Below are positions 11,008 through 21,362 of a DNA stretch of 36,521 nt, piece by piece. The notes below the pieces were generated by a model that saw nothing but the letters and a program-made list of their open reading frames with translations, ran no database searches and was not told the origin of the DNA. The DNA is taken from the NCBI RefSeq assembly GCF_001418565.1, contig NZ_LIQQ01000212.1, forward strand, positions 1 to 36,521, written 5' to 3'. This DNA comes from Streptomyces graminilatus (GTDB lineage: Bacteria; Actinomycetota; Actinomycetes; Streptomycetales; Streptomycetaceae). Each line of letters starts with the position of its first letter. Within the stretch, counting starts at the first letter, position 1. Position numbers and translations under genes: made by a program.

Positions 11008-12246
11008 GTGGTGAAGCGCACGTCACGTGACATCCGCACCGCGAACCGCTATGAGGTGCTGCGCCAGATCATCGCCGAGTCGCCGACGTCCCGCCAGGAG
11101 CTGGCCGCCGCCACCGGGCTCAGTCTGGCCACGGTCGCCACGCTCGTCGGGGAACTCCTCGACCTGCGGATGCTGACCGAGGTCGGTTTCGAGGACTCGG
11201 CGGGCGGGCGCCCGAGGGGACTCGTGGCCGTCAACGCGGCGGGCGGCGCGCTGATCGGCGTCGACATCGCGGAGACGTACGTCCGGGTCGAGCTGTTCGA
11301 CCTGGGGCTGAACGTCCTGGCCCGCGCCGCCGAGGACATGCGCCCCGGCGAGAGCCGGCCCGAGCAGGTGGTCGGGCATGTCGCCACGGCCGTCGGTTCG
11401 GTGGTCGCGCAGGCCGGGATCGAAGGCGCCCGGGTCCTCGGCGTCGGGGTGAGCGTGCCGGGGCAGGTGGACCGGGCGAGCGGTGTCGCCGAGTACGCGC
11501 CGAACTGGGACTGGCACGACGTGCCCCTGCTGGAACTGCTCGCCGAGCACATCGCCTATCCGCTGCACCTCGACAACCCGCTGCGCGCCTGTGCCGTGGC
11601 CGAGCTGTGGTTCGGGGCCGCGCGCGGGCACGCCAACGCGGTCGTGGTGAACCTCGGGACGGGCGTCGGCGCCGGTCTGGTGATCGGCGGCGGGGTGCAC
11701 CGGGGGGTCAGCAACAGCGCCGGGGAGTGGGGGCACACGACGCTCGTGCTGGACGGGCGACCCTGTCACTGCGGCAACCGCGGATGCGTCGAGACCTATG
11801 TCGGCGCGCCCGGCATCATGCTGAACCTGGCCGAGCTGGACCCGGGCGGCGCGCTGCTGCGGCCCGAGGACCAGACGGCGACCGTCGACGCGCTGGCCCG
11901 TGGCGTCGCCGCCGGTGATCCGGTGGCGGTCAGGGTGGTCCGGGACATGGCCCGTTATCTGGGCGCGGGCATCTCCGACCTGGTGAACCTGCTCAACCCC
12001 GAGGTCGTCGTGCTGAGCAGTTGGGTCGCGGCCACACTGGGCGAGCCGCTGGTCGCCGAGGTGCGCGAGGCCGTGGCCCGGCACGCGCTGAAGCGGCCCC
12101 TGGCGGCGACCGAGATCGTCCTCTCCCCCATCCCCGGGGACCCGGTGTGCCTGGGCGCGGCGACCTTCGCCCTCGAAGGCGCCCTCGCCTCGGTCACCCA
12201 GCGGTCGGCGGCGGCCCGGCGCGGTGGCGCGACATCACTGAGGTAG
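11008..12246 (+). CDS. ROK-family transcriptional regulator of the sugar locus
   Basis: 412-aa likely sugar-responsive repressor. An N-terminal winged helix-turn-helix (residues about 14-60: YEVLRQII, SRQELAAATGLSLATVATLV) is followed by a ROK sugar-binding fold. The fold has the phosphate-loop strand GVDIAETYVRVELFD, the NLGTGVGAGLVIGG segment, ligand-contacting E240/H243, and the zinc site H243 with CHCGNRGC (C253, C255, C260). The position of the kinase catalytic Asp reads DNPL (189-192), so sugar kinase activity is unlikely, as usual for ROK repressors. The start is taken as GTG 11008 after GAGGGG; GTG 11011 is equally possible. An ATG at 11001 is out of frame. The transporter and beta-galactosidase genes lie directly downstream and are the obvious targets; a beta-galactoside or galactose may be the inducer. 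Confidence 0.9.
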   Translation: MVKRTSRDIRTANRYEVLRQIIAESPTSRQELAAATGLSLATVATLVGELLDLRMLTEVGFEDSAGGRPRGLVAVNAAGGALIGVDIAETYVRVELFDLGLNVLARAAEDMRPGESRPEQVVGHVATAVGSVVAQAGIEGARVLGVGVSVPGQVDRASGVAEYAPNWDWHDVPLLELLAEHIAYPLHLDNPLRACAVAELWFGAARGHANAVVVNLGTGVGAGLVIGGGVHRGVSNSAGEWGHTTLVLDGRPCHCGNRGCVETYVGAPGIMLNLAELDPGGALLRPEDQTATVDALARGVAAGDPVAVRVVRDMARYLGAGISDLVNLLNPEVVVLSSWVAATLGEPLVAEVREAVARHALKRPLAATEIVLSPIPGDPVCLGAATFALEGALASVTQRSAAARRGGATSLR

Positions 12247-12269
12247 GACTGAGGTAGGACTGAGGTAGG
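12237..12269. repeat. Three-copy 11-bp tandem repeat across the ROK stop codon
   Basis: ACTGAGGTAGG occurs three times without a break (12237-12247, 12248-12258, 12259-12269). The stop codon TAG of the ROK gene lies in the first unit. Downstream, CCCGGACCGAMAT recurs at 12271-12283 and 12304-12316, so the whole 3' flank seems to have grown by duplication. Confidence 0.85.
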
Positions 12270-12459
12270 CCCGGACCGACATAGGGCCGAACCTTGGATC
12301 CGGCCCGGACCGAAATGGGCCCGATCCGGCCGATCCACCCCTCAACCGCCCCGCATCCACCCTTCAACCACCCCTGCGCGAACCGCAGTTGAGGTGACCT
12401 GACGATCCGTCACGTCCGAAATCCCGAACACCCCGCAACGTTTCGAACGGGCTTCGTCC

Positions 12460-12494
12460 AACCCCTTGCCGAAGCCTTAGCCGAAGGTTAACGT
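12460..12494 (+). promoter_or_regulatory. Predicted promoter of the ABC transporter / beta-galactosidase operon
   Basis: TTGCCG (12466-12471), a 17-bp spacer and TAACGT (12489-12494) form a good vegetative promoter about 80 bp ahead of the binding-protein gene. It begins with AACCCCTTGCCGAA, matching the ROK promoter in 13 of 14 positions. GCCGAAG is repeated at 12469-12475 and again around 12480-12487, and could form part of an operator. The rest of the 326-bp gap (12247-12572) holds only tandem repeats and no gene. Confidence 0.5.
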
Positions 12495-12572
12495 CCCGCT
12501 CCGCACCTCCCGTTCCAGCCACTCGGCGTCGAGCCCGTGGCTTGCAGCCGCACAAAAGACAAGGACGTCACC

Positions 12573-13835
12573 ATGTCGGCCATGAGCAGCAATTGGGACC
12601 GCCGATCCATCCTGCGAGCCGCGGCGGGCCTGTCCGCGGCGGGCGCGCTGACCGCCTGCGGCGGCAACAACGGCCGCTCCGGTGGGGCCGGTTCGGGCAC
12701 GAACCTCACGCAGTTCTTCCACGCGTACGGCGAGGCGGGCACCGAGCAGGCGATCAAGAAGTACGCCAAGGCCTATGACAAGGCCAACGTGACCACGCAG
12801 TGGATCACCAGCGCCGACTTCGAGAGCAAGCTCTTCGCGACGCTGCTCACCGACAGCGCGCCCGACCTCTTCGAGTTCCACCCGCAGATCCAGATGATCA
12901 AGAGCGGCCAGGTGGCGGACCTGACCGACATCATCGAGCCGGTCAAGTCGGAGTTCAACCCGGCCGACATCAAGTCGCACACGGTCGACGGCAAGATCTA
13001 CGGCGTCCGGATGATCGACGACCCGCAGTTCTTCTTCTACCGCAAGTCGATGCTGGAGAAGGCCAAGGTCGAGGTGCCGACCTCGCTCGACGAGCTGATG
13101 GAGGCCGCGGCCAAGCTCACCACCGGCAAGGTCAAGGGCCTGTACCTGGGCGACGACCTGCACAGCGTCATCGACACGATGATCTGGTCGGCCGGCGCCG
13201 ACCACCTCGACGAGAAGAACCAGATCGCGTACCACACCCCCGGTGTCATCGAGGGCATCAAGAAGATGCGCAAGCTGTTCACCAGCGGCGACCTCCTCCT
13301 CGGTGCGCCGACCGCGTCCTGGGACCCCTCCTCCCTCAACCAGGGCCTGTGCGCCATCCAGTTCTGCGGCATGTGGGCGATGCCGGCCATCCAGGCCGCG
13401 CTCGGCGACGACTGGGGCGTCTTCCCCTTCCCGAAGACCATCGACTCCGGCAAGCCGTCGGTCTACAACGGCGGCTGGTCGATGTTCGTCAACGCCAAGA
13501 GCGAGAACGTCGAGGCGGCCAAGGCGTACGTCAAGTGGCTGTGGATCGACCAGAAGGAGTACCAGGAGGACTGGGCCACCTCCTACGGCTTCCACATCCC
13601 CCCGCGCACCTCGCTCGCGCAGACCGCCACCAAGCTCAAGTCGGGCAACGCCGCCGAGGGCGTCAAGCTCTTCAACGAGTTCGGCCACTTCGACAACATC
13701 GGCTGGACCCAGGCCATGCGCACCTCGCTCGAAGACGTCTTCGCCAACGCCGTCCGCAAGGACATGGACCCGGAGAAGGCCCTCGACAAGGCCGACGAGG
13801 CCGTGGACCGCGAGCTCAAGAAGCTGTTCGGATAG
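12573..13835 (+). CDS. ABC transporter sugar-binding lipoprotein
   Basis: 420-aa extracellular solute-binding protein of the family-1 (CUT1) type, which captures an oligosaccharide outside the membrane and delivers it to the two permeases. The leader has a twin-arginine start (DRRSILRAAAGLSAAGALTACGG) with the lipobox LTAC and lipidated Cys29. The mature fold shows the typical motifs: LFATLLTDSAPDLFEF, GKIYGVRMIDDPQFFFYRKSML, and aromatic ligand-contact regions WSAG, MWAMP, NGGWSMFV and WLWIDQ. ATG 12573 follows AAGGA; ATG 12582 is a possible alternative. It is the first gene of the operon, 20 bp from permease 1. The gene context (GH2 beta-galactosidase, ROK regulator) points to a beta-galactoside substrate, by inference only. 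Confidence 0.92.
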   Translation: MSAMSSNWDRRSILRAAAGLSAAGALTACGGNNGRSGGAGSGTNLTQFFHAYGEAGTEQAIKKYAKAYDKANVTTQWITSADFESKLFATLLTDSAPDLFEFHPQIQMIKSGQVADLTDIIEPVKSEFNPADIKSHTVDGKIYGVRMIDDPQFFFYRKSMLEKAKVEVPTSLDELMEAAAKLTTGKVKGLYLGDDLHSVIDTMIWSAGADHLDEKNQIAYHTPGVIEGIKKMRKLFTSGDLLLGAPTASWDPSSLNQGLCAIQFCGMWAMPAIQAALGDDWGVFPFPKTIDSGKPSVYNGGWSMFVNAKSENVEAAKAYVKWLWIDQKEYQEDWATSYGFHIPPRTSLAQTATKLKSGNAAEGVKLFNEFGHFDNIGWTQAMRTSLEDVFANAVRKDMDPEKALDKADEAVDRELKKLFG

Positions 13836-13855
13836 GCCGCGGGACGGACCACGAC

Positions 13856-14821
13856 ATGTCGACGACCGAGACGCGCGAGCTCGCGCGCCCCGCCGCGGCC
13901 AAGGCCTCACCGGCCAAGCCGCGGCGGGCCCTGCGGGGCAGCCCCACCGTCAACTTCTGGCTCTTCACCGGGCCTTTCCTGATCGGCCTGACGGTCTTCG
14001 TCTACGCGCCGATCCTCTGGAGCCTCTATCTCAGCTTCTTCGAGGCCCGCTTCACCGTCACACCCGACAAGTTCGTCGGCCTGGAGAACTACACGTACAT
14101 GCTGACGAACGACGACTTCGTCGGCTCGCTCGTCACCTTCACCGCCTTCGCCGCGTTCATCGTGCCCACCACCTGGGCGCTCTCGCTGGGCCTGGCCCTG
14201 CTGGTGAACCGGCTGCGCTTCATGCGGGCGTTCTTCCGGTCGGTCTTCTTCCTGCCGACCGCGTGCAGCTATGTGGCCGCCTCGCTGATCTGGAAGATGT
14301 CCATCTTCAGCGGTGTCCGGTTCGGCCTGATGAACACGGTCCTCGACTGGTTCGGGATCGACAACATCGCCTGGCTGGTCGACCCCAATCCGCCCTGGTA
14401 CTGGGTGGTCATCGTCAGCGCGCGGCTCTGGCTCCAGTCCGGCTTCTACATGATCCTGTTCATCGCGGCGCTGCAGAACATCCCGGGCGAGCTGTACGAG
14501 GCCGCCGCCATCGACGGCGCCAAGCCCGGCTGGCAGACCTTCCGGTACATCACGCTGCCCCAGCTGCGCGCCACGTCCACCGCGGTGGTCCTGCTGCTGC
14601 TCGTCGCCGCCTACCAGGCCTTCGACGAGTTCTACAACCTCCTGTCGAAGACGACCTGGGGCCGCCCACCCCTCGTCGAGCTGTACTACAAGGCCCTGGG
14701 CGAGAGCCAGGACTACGGCGCCGGCAGCGCGGGCGCGGTCGTCCTGACCGTGCTGATCTGTGCCGTGACCCTGCTCCAGGGCAGGTTCATGGGCTTCGGA
14801 AGGGGTGAGGAGTCCAAGTGA
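13856..14821 (+). CDS. ABC transporter permease, CUT1 MalF-type
   Basis: 321-aa inner membrane permease with six predicted transmembrane segments, beginning with FWLFTGPFLIGLTVFVYAPI. It has the cytoplasmic EAA loop (EAAAIDGAKPGWQTFRYITLP, about residues 215-235) that docks the ATPase. A basic Ala/Pro-rich cytoplasmic N-terminus of about 30 residues precedes helix 1. The gene starts 20 bp after the binding-protein gene and its stop overlaps the start of the second permease by 4 bp, so the pair is translationally coupled. No ATPase is encoded nearby. In Streptomyces, several CUT1 systems share the ATPase MsiK, and the intact EAA loop fits this. Confidence 0.93.
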   Translation: MSTTETRELARPAAAKASPAKPRRALRGSPTVNFWLFTGPFLIGLTVFVYAPILWSLYLSFFEARFTVTPDKFVGLENYTYMLTNDDFVGSLVTFTAFAAFIVPTTWALSLGLALLVNRLRFMRAFFRSVFFLPTACSYVAASLIWKMSIFSGVRFGLMNTVLDWFGIDNIAWLVDPNPPWYWVVIVSARLWLQSGFYMILFIAALQNIPGELYEAAAIDGAKPGWQTFRYITLPQLRATSTAVVLLLLVAAYQAFDEFYNLLSKTTWGRPPLVELYYKALGESQDYGAGSAGAVVLTVLICAVTLLQGRFMGFGRGEESK

Positions 14822-15726
14822 CCACCACGATGCCCGGGGCACCCGGCGTACGGGAATCCGCGCCCTCGCCGGACAAGCCCCCTCGCGTCAAGCGCGGTGG
14901 TGGCGGCGTGATGAGCTCCACCGGGCTCTACATCGCCACCGGGACCGCCGGTTTCCTCTTCCTGGTCCCGTTCTACCTGCTGATCCGCAACGCGCTCTCC
15001 ACGGACGCCGACATCACCGGCGAGAACTGGAAGTTCTTCCCCACGGACATCCAGTGGGGCAACATCTCCGAACTGTTCACCGACGAAACGGTGCCCTTCG
15101 CCCAGTCGATGTGGAACTCGGCGGTCGTGGCCACCCTGCACACCACCGGTGTCCTGCTGGTGTGCTCCCTGGCCGGTTACGGTCTGGCCCGCATCCCGTA
15201 CAAGCACGCGAACAAGGTCTTCTACGCCGTCCTGGGCACCCTGATGGTCCCGACGGCGGTCACCTTCGTGCCCAGCTTCGTACTCGTATCGTCCCTCGGC
15301 TGGGTGGACACCTACCGGGGTCTCATCATCCCCGGCCTGTTCAGTGGTTTCACCTGCTTCCTGTTCCGGCAGTATTTCCTGGGGTTCCCCAAGGAGCTGG
15401 AGGAGGCCGCGCGCGTGGACGGACTGGGTTACTGGGGTGCGTACTGGCGCATCGTGGTTCCCAACTCGCTGAACTTCTTCGCGGCCATGGCGACCATCAC
15501 CTTCATCAACGGCTGGAACTCCTTCCTGTGGCCGCTGGTCATCGGTCAGAGTCCGGACGCGTGGACCGTTCAGGTCGCGCTGTCGAACTACATGACCAAC
15601 CAGACCGTCGTGTTTCATATCATCTTCATGGCCACCGCCTTTTCCATCCTGCCCCTGGTGTTCGTGTTCCTCTTCCTCCAGCGTTGGCTGGTACAGGGGA
15701 TCGCCCAGACCGGCATCAAGGGCTGA
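14818..15726 (+). CDS. ABC transporter permease, CUT1 MalG-type
   Basis: 302-aa second permease half. Starts at GTG 14818 in a GTGA overlap with the upstream stop codon. Six transmembrane helices are predicted (first: YIATGTAGFLFLVPFYLLI), with the EAA loop EEAARVDGLGYWGAYWRIVVP at about 195-215 and the NGWNSFLWPLV segment typical of MalG-like proteins. It forms the channel with permease 1. The beta-galactosidase gene follows after 40 bp, consistent with one mRNA carrying import and hydrolysis functions. Confidence 0.93.
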   Translation: MTTTMPGAPGVRESAPSPDKPPRVKRGGGGVMSSTGLYIATGTAGFLFLVPFYLLIRNALSTDADITGENWKFFPTDIQWGNISELFTDETVPFAQSMWNSAVVATLHTTGVLLVCSLAGYGLARIPYKHANKVFYAVLGTLMVPTAVTFVPSFVLVSSLGWVDTYRGLIIPGLFSGFTCFLFRQYFLGFPKELEEAARVDGLGYWGAYWRIVVPNSLNFFAAMATITFINGWNSFLWPLVIGQSPDAWTVQVALSNYMTNQTVVFHIIFMATAFSILPLVFVFLFLQRWLVQGIAQTGIKG

Positions 15727-15754
15727 GCCGCCTATCGGGCTGAACCACGGCTGA

Positions 15755-18649
<2,895 letters not shown>

Positions 18650-18666
18650 CCGATTGACTGATTGAT

Positions 18667-18725
18667 CAACTGTCCGACGCTGCCGGACAGTTGTCGGCGG
18701 CCGGTCGGCAGAGATGCCGACCGGC
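18667..18725. terminator. Two consecutive terminators after the beta-galactosidase gene
   Basis: A perfect 10-bp stem CAACTGTCCG / CGGACAGTTG (18667-18676, 18684-18693; 7-nt loop) is followed by a perfect 11-bp stem GCCGGTCGGCA / TGCCGACCGGC (18700-18710, 18715-18725; GAGA loop). They can stop transcription from both sides, since minus-strand genes approach from the right. Confidence 0.85.
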
Positions 18726-18754
18726 CGTCACTTGTGTTGCCGCGCTGCTCCCGG

Positions 18755-18901
18755 TCAGGCTGCCGGGGCGGTCAGCACGGCCTGGGCCGCCGGCCGGAGA
18801 TTACTGACCATCGGATTCGGGTCGCCCTTGCGGCTGACCAGGATGACCTGGCCGGGGGAGCGCCCTCGATTCGGGACGGTGACGAGGTCGGGACGCAGTG
18901 A
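18755..18901 (-). pseudogene. Short C-terminal gene remnant, possibly LysR-type regulator
   Basis: Between the end of the 170-aa protein gene and the double terminator, one minus-strand frame reads as protein-like sequence: RPDLVTVPNRGRSPGQVILV, then SRKGDPNPMVSNLRPAAQAV, then a stop. The V-SRKGD-NPMV pattern resembles the last strand and helix of a LysR-type effector domain. No start codon or upstream part survives. I call it a remnant with low certainty. Confidence 0.3.
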
Positions 18902-18920
18902 GCCCGCCCACGCCCTCGAC

Positions 18921-19433
18921 TCAGTGATCCGCGCAGCAAGGTGTCGGATCGGGCACCTCGAACGGCACCAGTGTGCCCCCGACGGCGGGCATCGCGGCGA
19001 GGACGAGTTCGCCGTCCTCCCACTGTGGGCGGACATGATCCCGCGTCACCATCCGCTGTTCTGCGGGCGGTTGACCGGTAGCGCCCAGTACCGTCACCCG
19101 GTCGATCGCGCTCCGGGCCAGCAACTCCCCCACCGTCAGCGTGCCGTTGAGCGCGTCGGCGCCCGGGAAGAGGACCGCCCGGCCCACCGCGTCGGGCGCC
19201 CCTGGCCTCACCTCGTATCCCTGTGCCGTGAGCCGCTCCTCGGCGGTGCGCAGGAGCGGCTCGGACGGCAGCGTGAACGACAGGGCCACCCGGGGGCGGT
19301 CGCCGCGCACGAGGTGGGTGCAGCCGAACGTGCCCTCGGGGAGGGCGAGTTCGGTCGCCAGGCGCAGGAGCAGATGATCTGCCGGGCGCAGGGCCGACAC
19401 CGGGGTGTCGGCCCACAGGGTGTACCGCGTCAC
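18921..19433 (-). CDS. Conserved hypothetical protein, 170 aa, coupled to the PHP-domain gene
   Basis: I recognise no domain. The protein is soluble, mixed alpha/beta and acidic, starting MTRYTLWADTPVSALRPADH and ending in the unusual tail VPDPTPCCADH with paired cysteines. The GTG at 19433 is chosen because it overlaps the TGA of the upstream PHP-domain gene in a GTGA arrangement, the classic sign of translational coupling. A longer reading from GTG 19481 would overlap that gene by about 50 bp and is less likely. The lack of a signal peptide suggests a cytoplasmic role, although its partner is exported. Codon use is normal for the region. Confidence 0.7.
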   Translation of the reverse strand: MTRYTLWADTPVSALRPADHLLLRLATELALPEGTFGCTHLVRGDRPRVALSFTLPSEPLLRTAEERLTAQGYEVRPGAPDAVGRAVLFPGADALNGTLTVGELLARSAIDRVTVLGATGQPPAEQRMVTRDHVRPQWEDGELVLAAMPAVGGTLVPFEVPDPTPCCADH

Positions 19434-21142
19434 GAAGGGAGCACCCACACCGGGTTCGAGTAGAACCACAGGTCCTTCCACGGGTCCGCGTCACCGACGA
19501 CGTCGATGGCGGGGCCCGCCGGGTCGACCGCCGCGCCCATCGCGCCGACGGCGGACCGGTTGCCGTCGCTGCCGCGCAGGCGGACGTACACCGGACGGTC
19601 GACGCGCCCGAGGTTGTACGTCAGCCGGACCGAGCCGGTGGTGGGGTCGACCGCGTAGGTCTTGACGACCTTCGCCGTCGGCGCGGTGAAGGTGTCCCGG
19701 TCCGCGACCGGGCCGGTGACATCGCCCTGGATGACGTCGACCTTGGCCAACGCCGGTACGAATCCCGCCCAGTTGGGGCCGACGGCCGGTGTCACGTCCA
19801 CCGTCAGCGTGACCTTCGTACCCCGCTTCACCTGTAGGGCGCCGCCGAGCGTGGTCCACTTGCCGCCGCCCGAGACGCGTACGTCGAGGGCGTCGATCAA
19901 CTGGCCGTGGTCCACCCAGATCCGGCCGGCCCGGATGCCGTCCATGACGGCGGCGTACGAGCGGCGGTCGGCGCCGACGTGCGTACGGCTGTACTGGCCG
20001 GGCCAGTAGTCGCCCTCGGTGAGGTCGATCTTCCCGCCGTAGACCGGGTCGTCCTGCTTGCCGTTGGTATCGAAGTCGCTGTTCGGGCCGCGTACCGCGG
20101 TGTCCGTGTAGACGTTGTGGGAATCGGAGTTGGCGGTGATCCACCAGGGCTTGCCCTCGGCGAGCAGGCTGTCCCACAGGCCGCCGACCGTGGCGGTCAT
20201 CCAGTCGAAGCCGCCCCAGGTGCGGTAGCTCTCCAGCGGGTATCCCGCGAAGGAGTTCGAGCCCGGGCTGTTGTCGTACAGGCCACGGGCCCGGCCCATG
20301 CCGATGCCCGCGGCTATTCCGGCGGCCTGGTGCCCCGGGGCGCCCTCCATACCGACGGCGATACGACGCTCCGAGGTGGCGTCACGCCAGGCGCGGATCT
20401 CGTGCGGCGAGTCGATGCCCTTGCGCGCCGGGTGGTTGGCGAGCATCAGCACGTCCTGGACCGTGCGCTGCTTCACCTGCTCCGCGAGGAAGTTGAGGCC
20501 GGCGATGGCCAACGCCTCGTTGGCGGGCGTCGAGTTGGTCGCGTTCTTCACGCCGCCGTCGTAGTCGGTCTCGAACTGCTTGAGGACGGACACCTCGTTC
20601 TTGCCGGGGTGCACGAAGACCGTGCCGTGCTCGGCGGCCGGGATGTTCCACTCCAGGCCCTGGAAGACGAGGGTCTCGTCGTAGACGTCCCGGGCCGCCC
20701 TGATGTCCGGGTTGACCTTCTCGACACCGATCTTCGAGTGGGTCACGTTGCCGTGGTCGGTGATGACCATCCAGTCCAGGCCGTGCAGCGCGCCCTGGCG
20801 GACCTGGTCGATGACACGGTACTTGCCGTCGTTGCTGTACTGCGTGTGGATGTGATGGTCACCCGACAGCCACTGGAAGCCCTTCGAGCGGCTGCCGTTG
20901 GTGGCGGCGTACGCGGGAGCGGCGGCCGGGGCGACGACGCTCGCGGCGGCGAGGCCCGCACCGAGCAGCCCTGTCCGGCGCAACATCGTGCGGCGCGACT
21001 GCTGTTCGGGGCTCAGGGCCTCGTCGGGCACGGAGGTGTCGAAGGCCGCGGGCAGCTCCGTACCACCCTCGTGACCGTCGCCGTGGTGGTGGTGATGATC
21101 GCCGTGCCCGTGTCCGTGCGAGTGCCCGTGCCCATGGCCCAT
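19430..21142 (-). CDS. Secreted PHP-domain metal-dependent phosphoesterase-like protein with a His-rich N-terminus
   Basis: 570 aa from ATG 21142 (GAGGAG ribosome site). The first 24 residues contain 12 histidines, mostly as HG and HHHHH runs, and look like a metal-binding tag. A Tat signal follows (SRRTMLRRTGLLGAGLAAA, ending AAPAYA). The PHP domain begins with GDHHIHTQYSNDGKY, continues with VITDHGN and has further ligands in MLANHPAR and ITANSDSHNVYTD. These are the usual metal-binding His/Asp positions of PHP phosphoesterases. The C-terminal 150 residues are beta-rich, perhaps substrate-binding. The protein is predicted to fold with its metal in the cytoplasm before Tat export. It is divergent from another secreted phosphodiesterase-fold protein and coupled to the downstream 170-aa gene. 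Confidence 0.85.
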   Translation of the reverse strand: MGHGHGHSHGHGHGDHHHHHGDGHEGGTELPAAFDTSVPDEALSPEQQSRRTMLRRTGLLGAGLAAASVVAPAAAPAYAATNGSRSKGFQWLSGDHHIHTQYSNDGKYRVIDQVRQGALHGLDWMVITDHGNVTHSKIGVEKVNPDIRAARDVYDETLVFQGLEWNIPAAEHGTVFVHPGKNEVSVLKQFETDYDGGVKNATNSTPANEALAIAGLNFLAEQVKQRTVQDVLMLANHPARKGIDSPHEIRAWRDATSERRIAVGMEGAPGHQAAGIAAGIGMGRARGLYDNSPGSNSFAGYPLESYRTWGGFDWMTATVGGLWDSLLAEGKPWWITANSDSHNVYTDTAVRGPNSDFDTNGKQDDPVYGGKIDLTEGDYWPGQYSRTHVGADRRSYAAVMDGIRAGRIWVDHGQLIDALDVRVSGGGKWTTLGGALQVKRGTKVTLTVDVTPAVGPNWAGFVPALAKVDVIQGDVTGPVADRDTFTAPTAKVVKTYAVDPTTGSVRLTYNLGRVDRPVYVRLRGSDGNRSAVGAMGAAVDPAGPAIDVVGDADPWKDLWFYSNPVWVLPS

Positions 21143-21362
21143 TTGCGGTGTCTCCTCGATCGCGTGACGCCCGTAGTAGTGCGCCGCCTGAGGAGAATCG
21201 ATGTGAAACATGAACCTTGTTCAACCAACGGATGATCGCCGGGCGACCCGGGCACGTCGGATCGTAACTCCACCCGCTGTTCCCCCAACAGCCCTTGTAC
21301 AGCACACTGTTGGCCGTGAACCTGAGCACGGTTCACCTACCCCCACTGGAGACATCCACACC
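21143..21362. promoter_or_regulatory. Divergent promoter region of two secreted phosphoesterase-like genes
   Basis: This 220-bp gap carries GTGAACC / GGTTCAC (21316-21322 and 21330-21336), an inverted repeat with a 7-nt spacer. Near the other gene it has a GAAC-CTT-GTTC repeat (21212-21222). GTTCACC is the core unit of the Streptomyces PHO box bound by PhoP, but I do not see the required 11-bp direct repetition, so this is only a hint. Confidence 0.35.
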
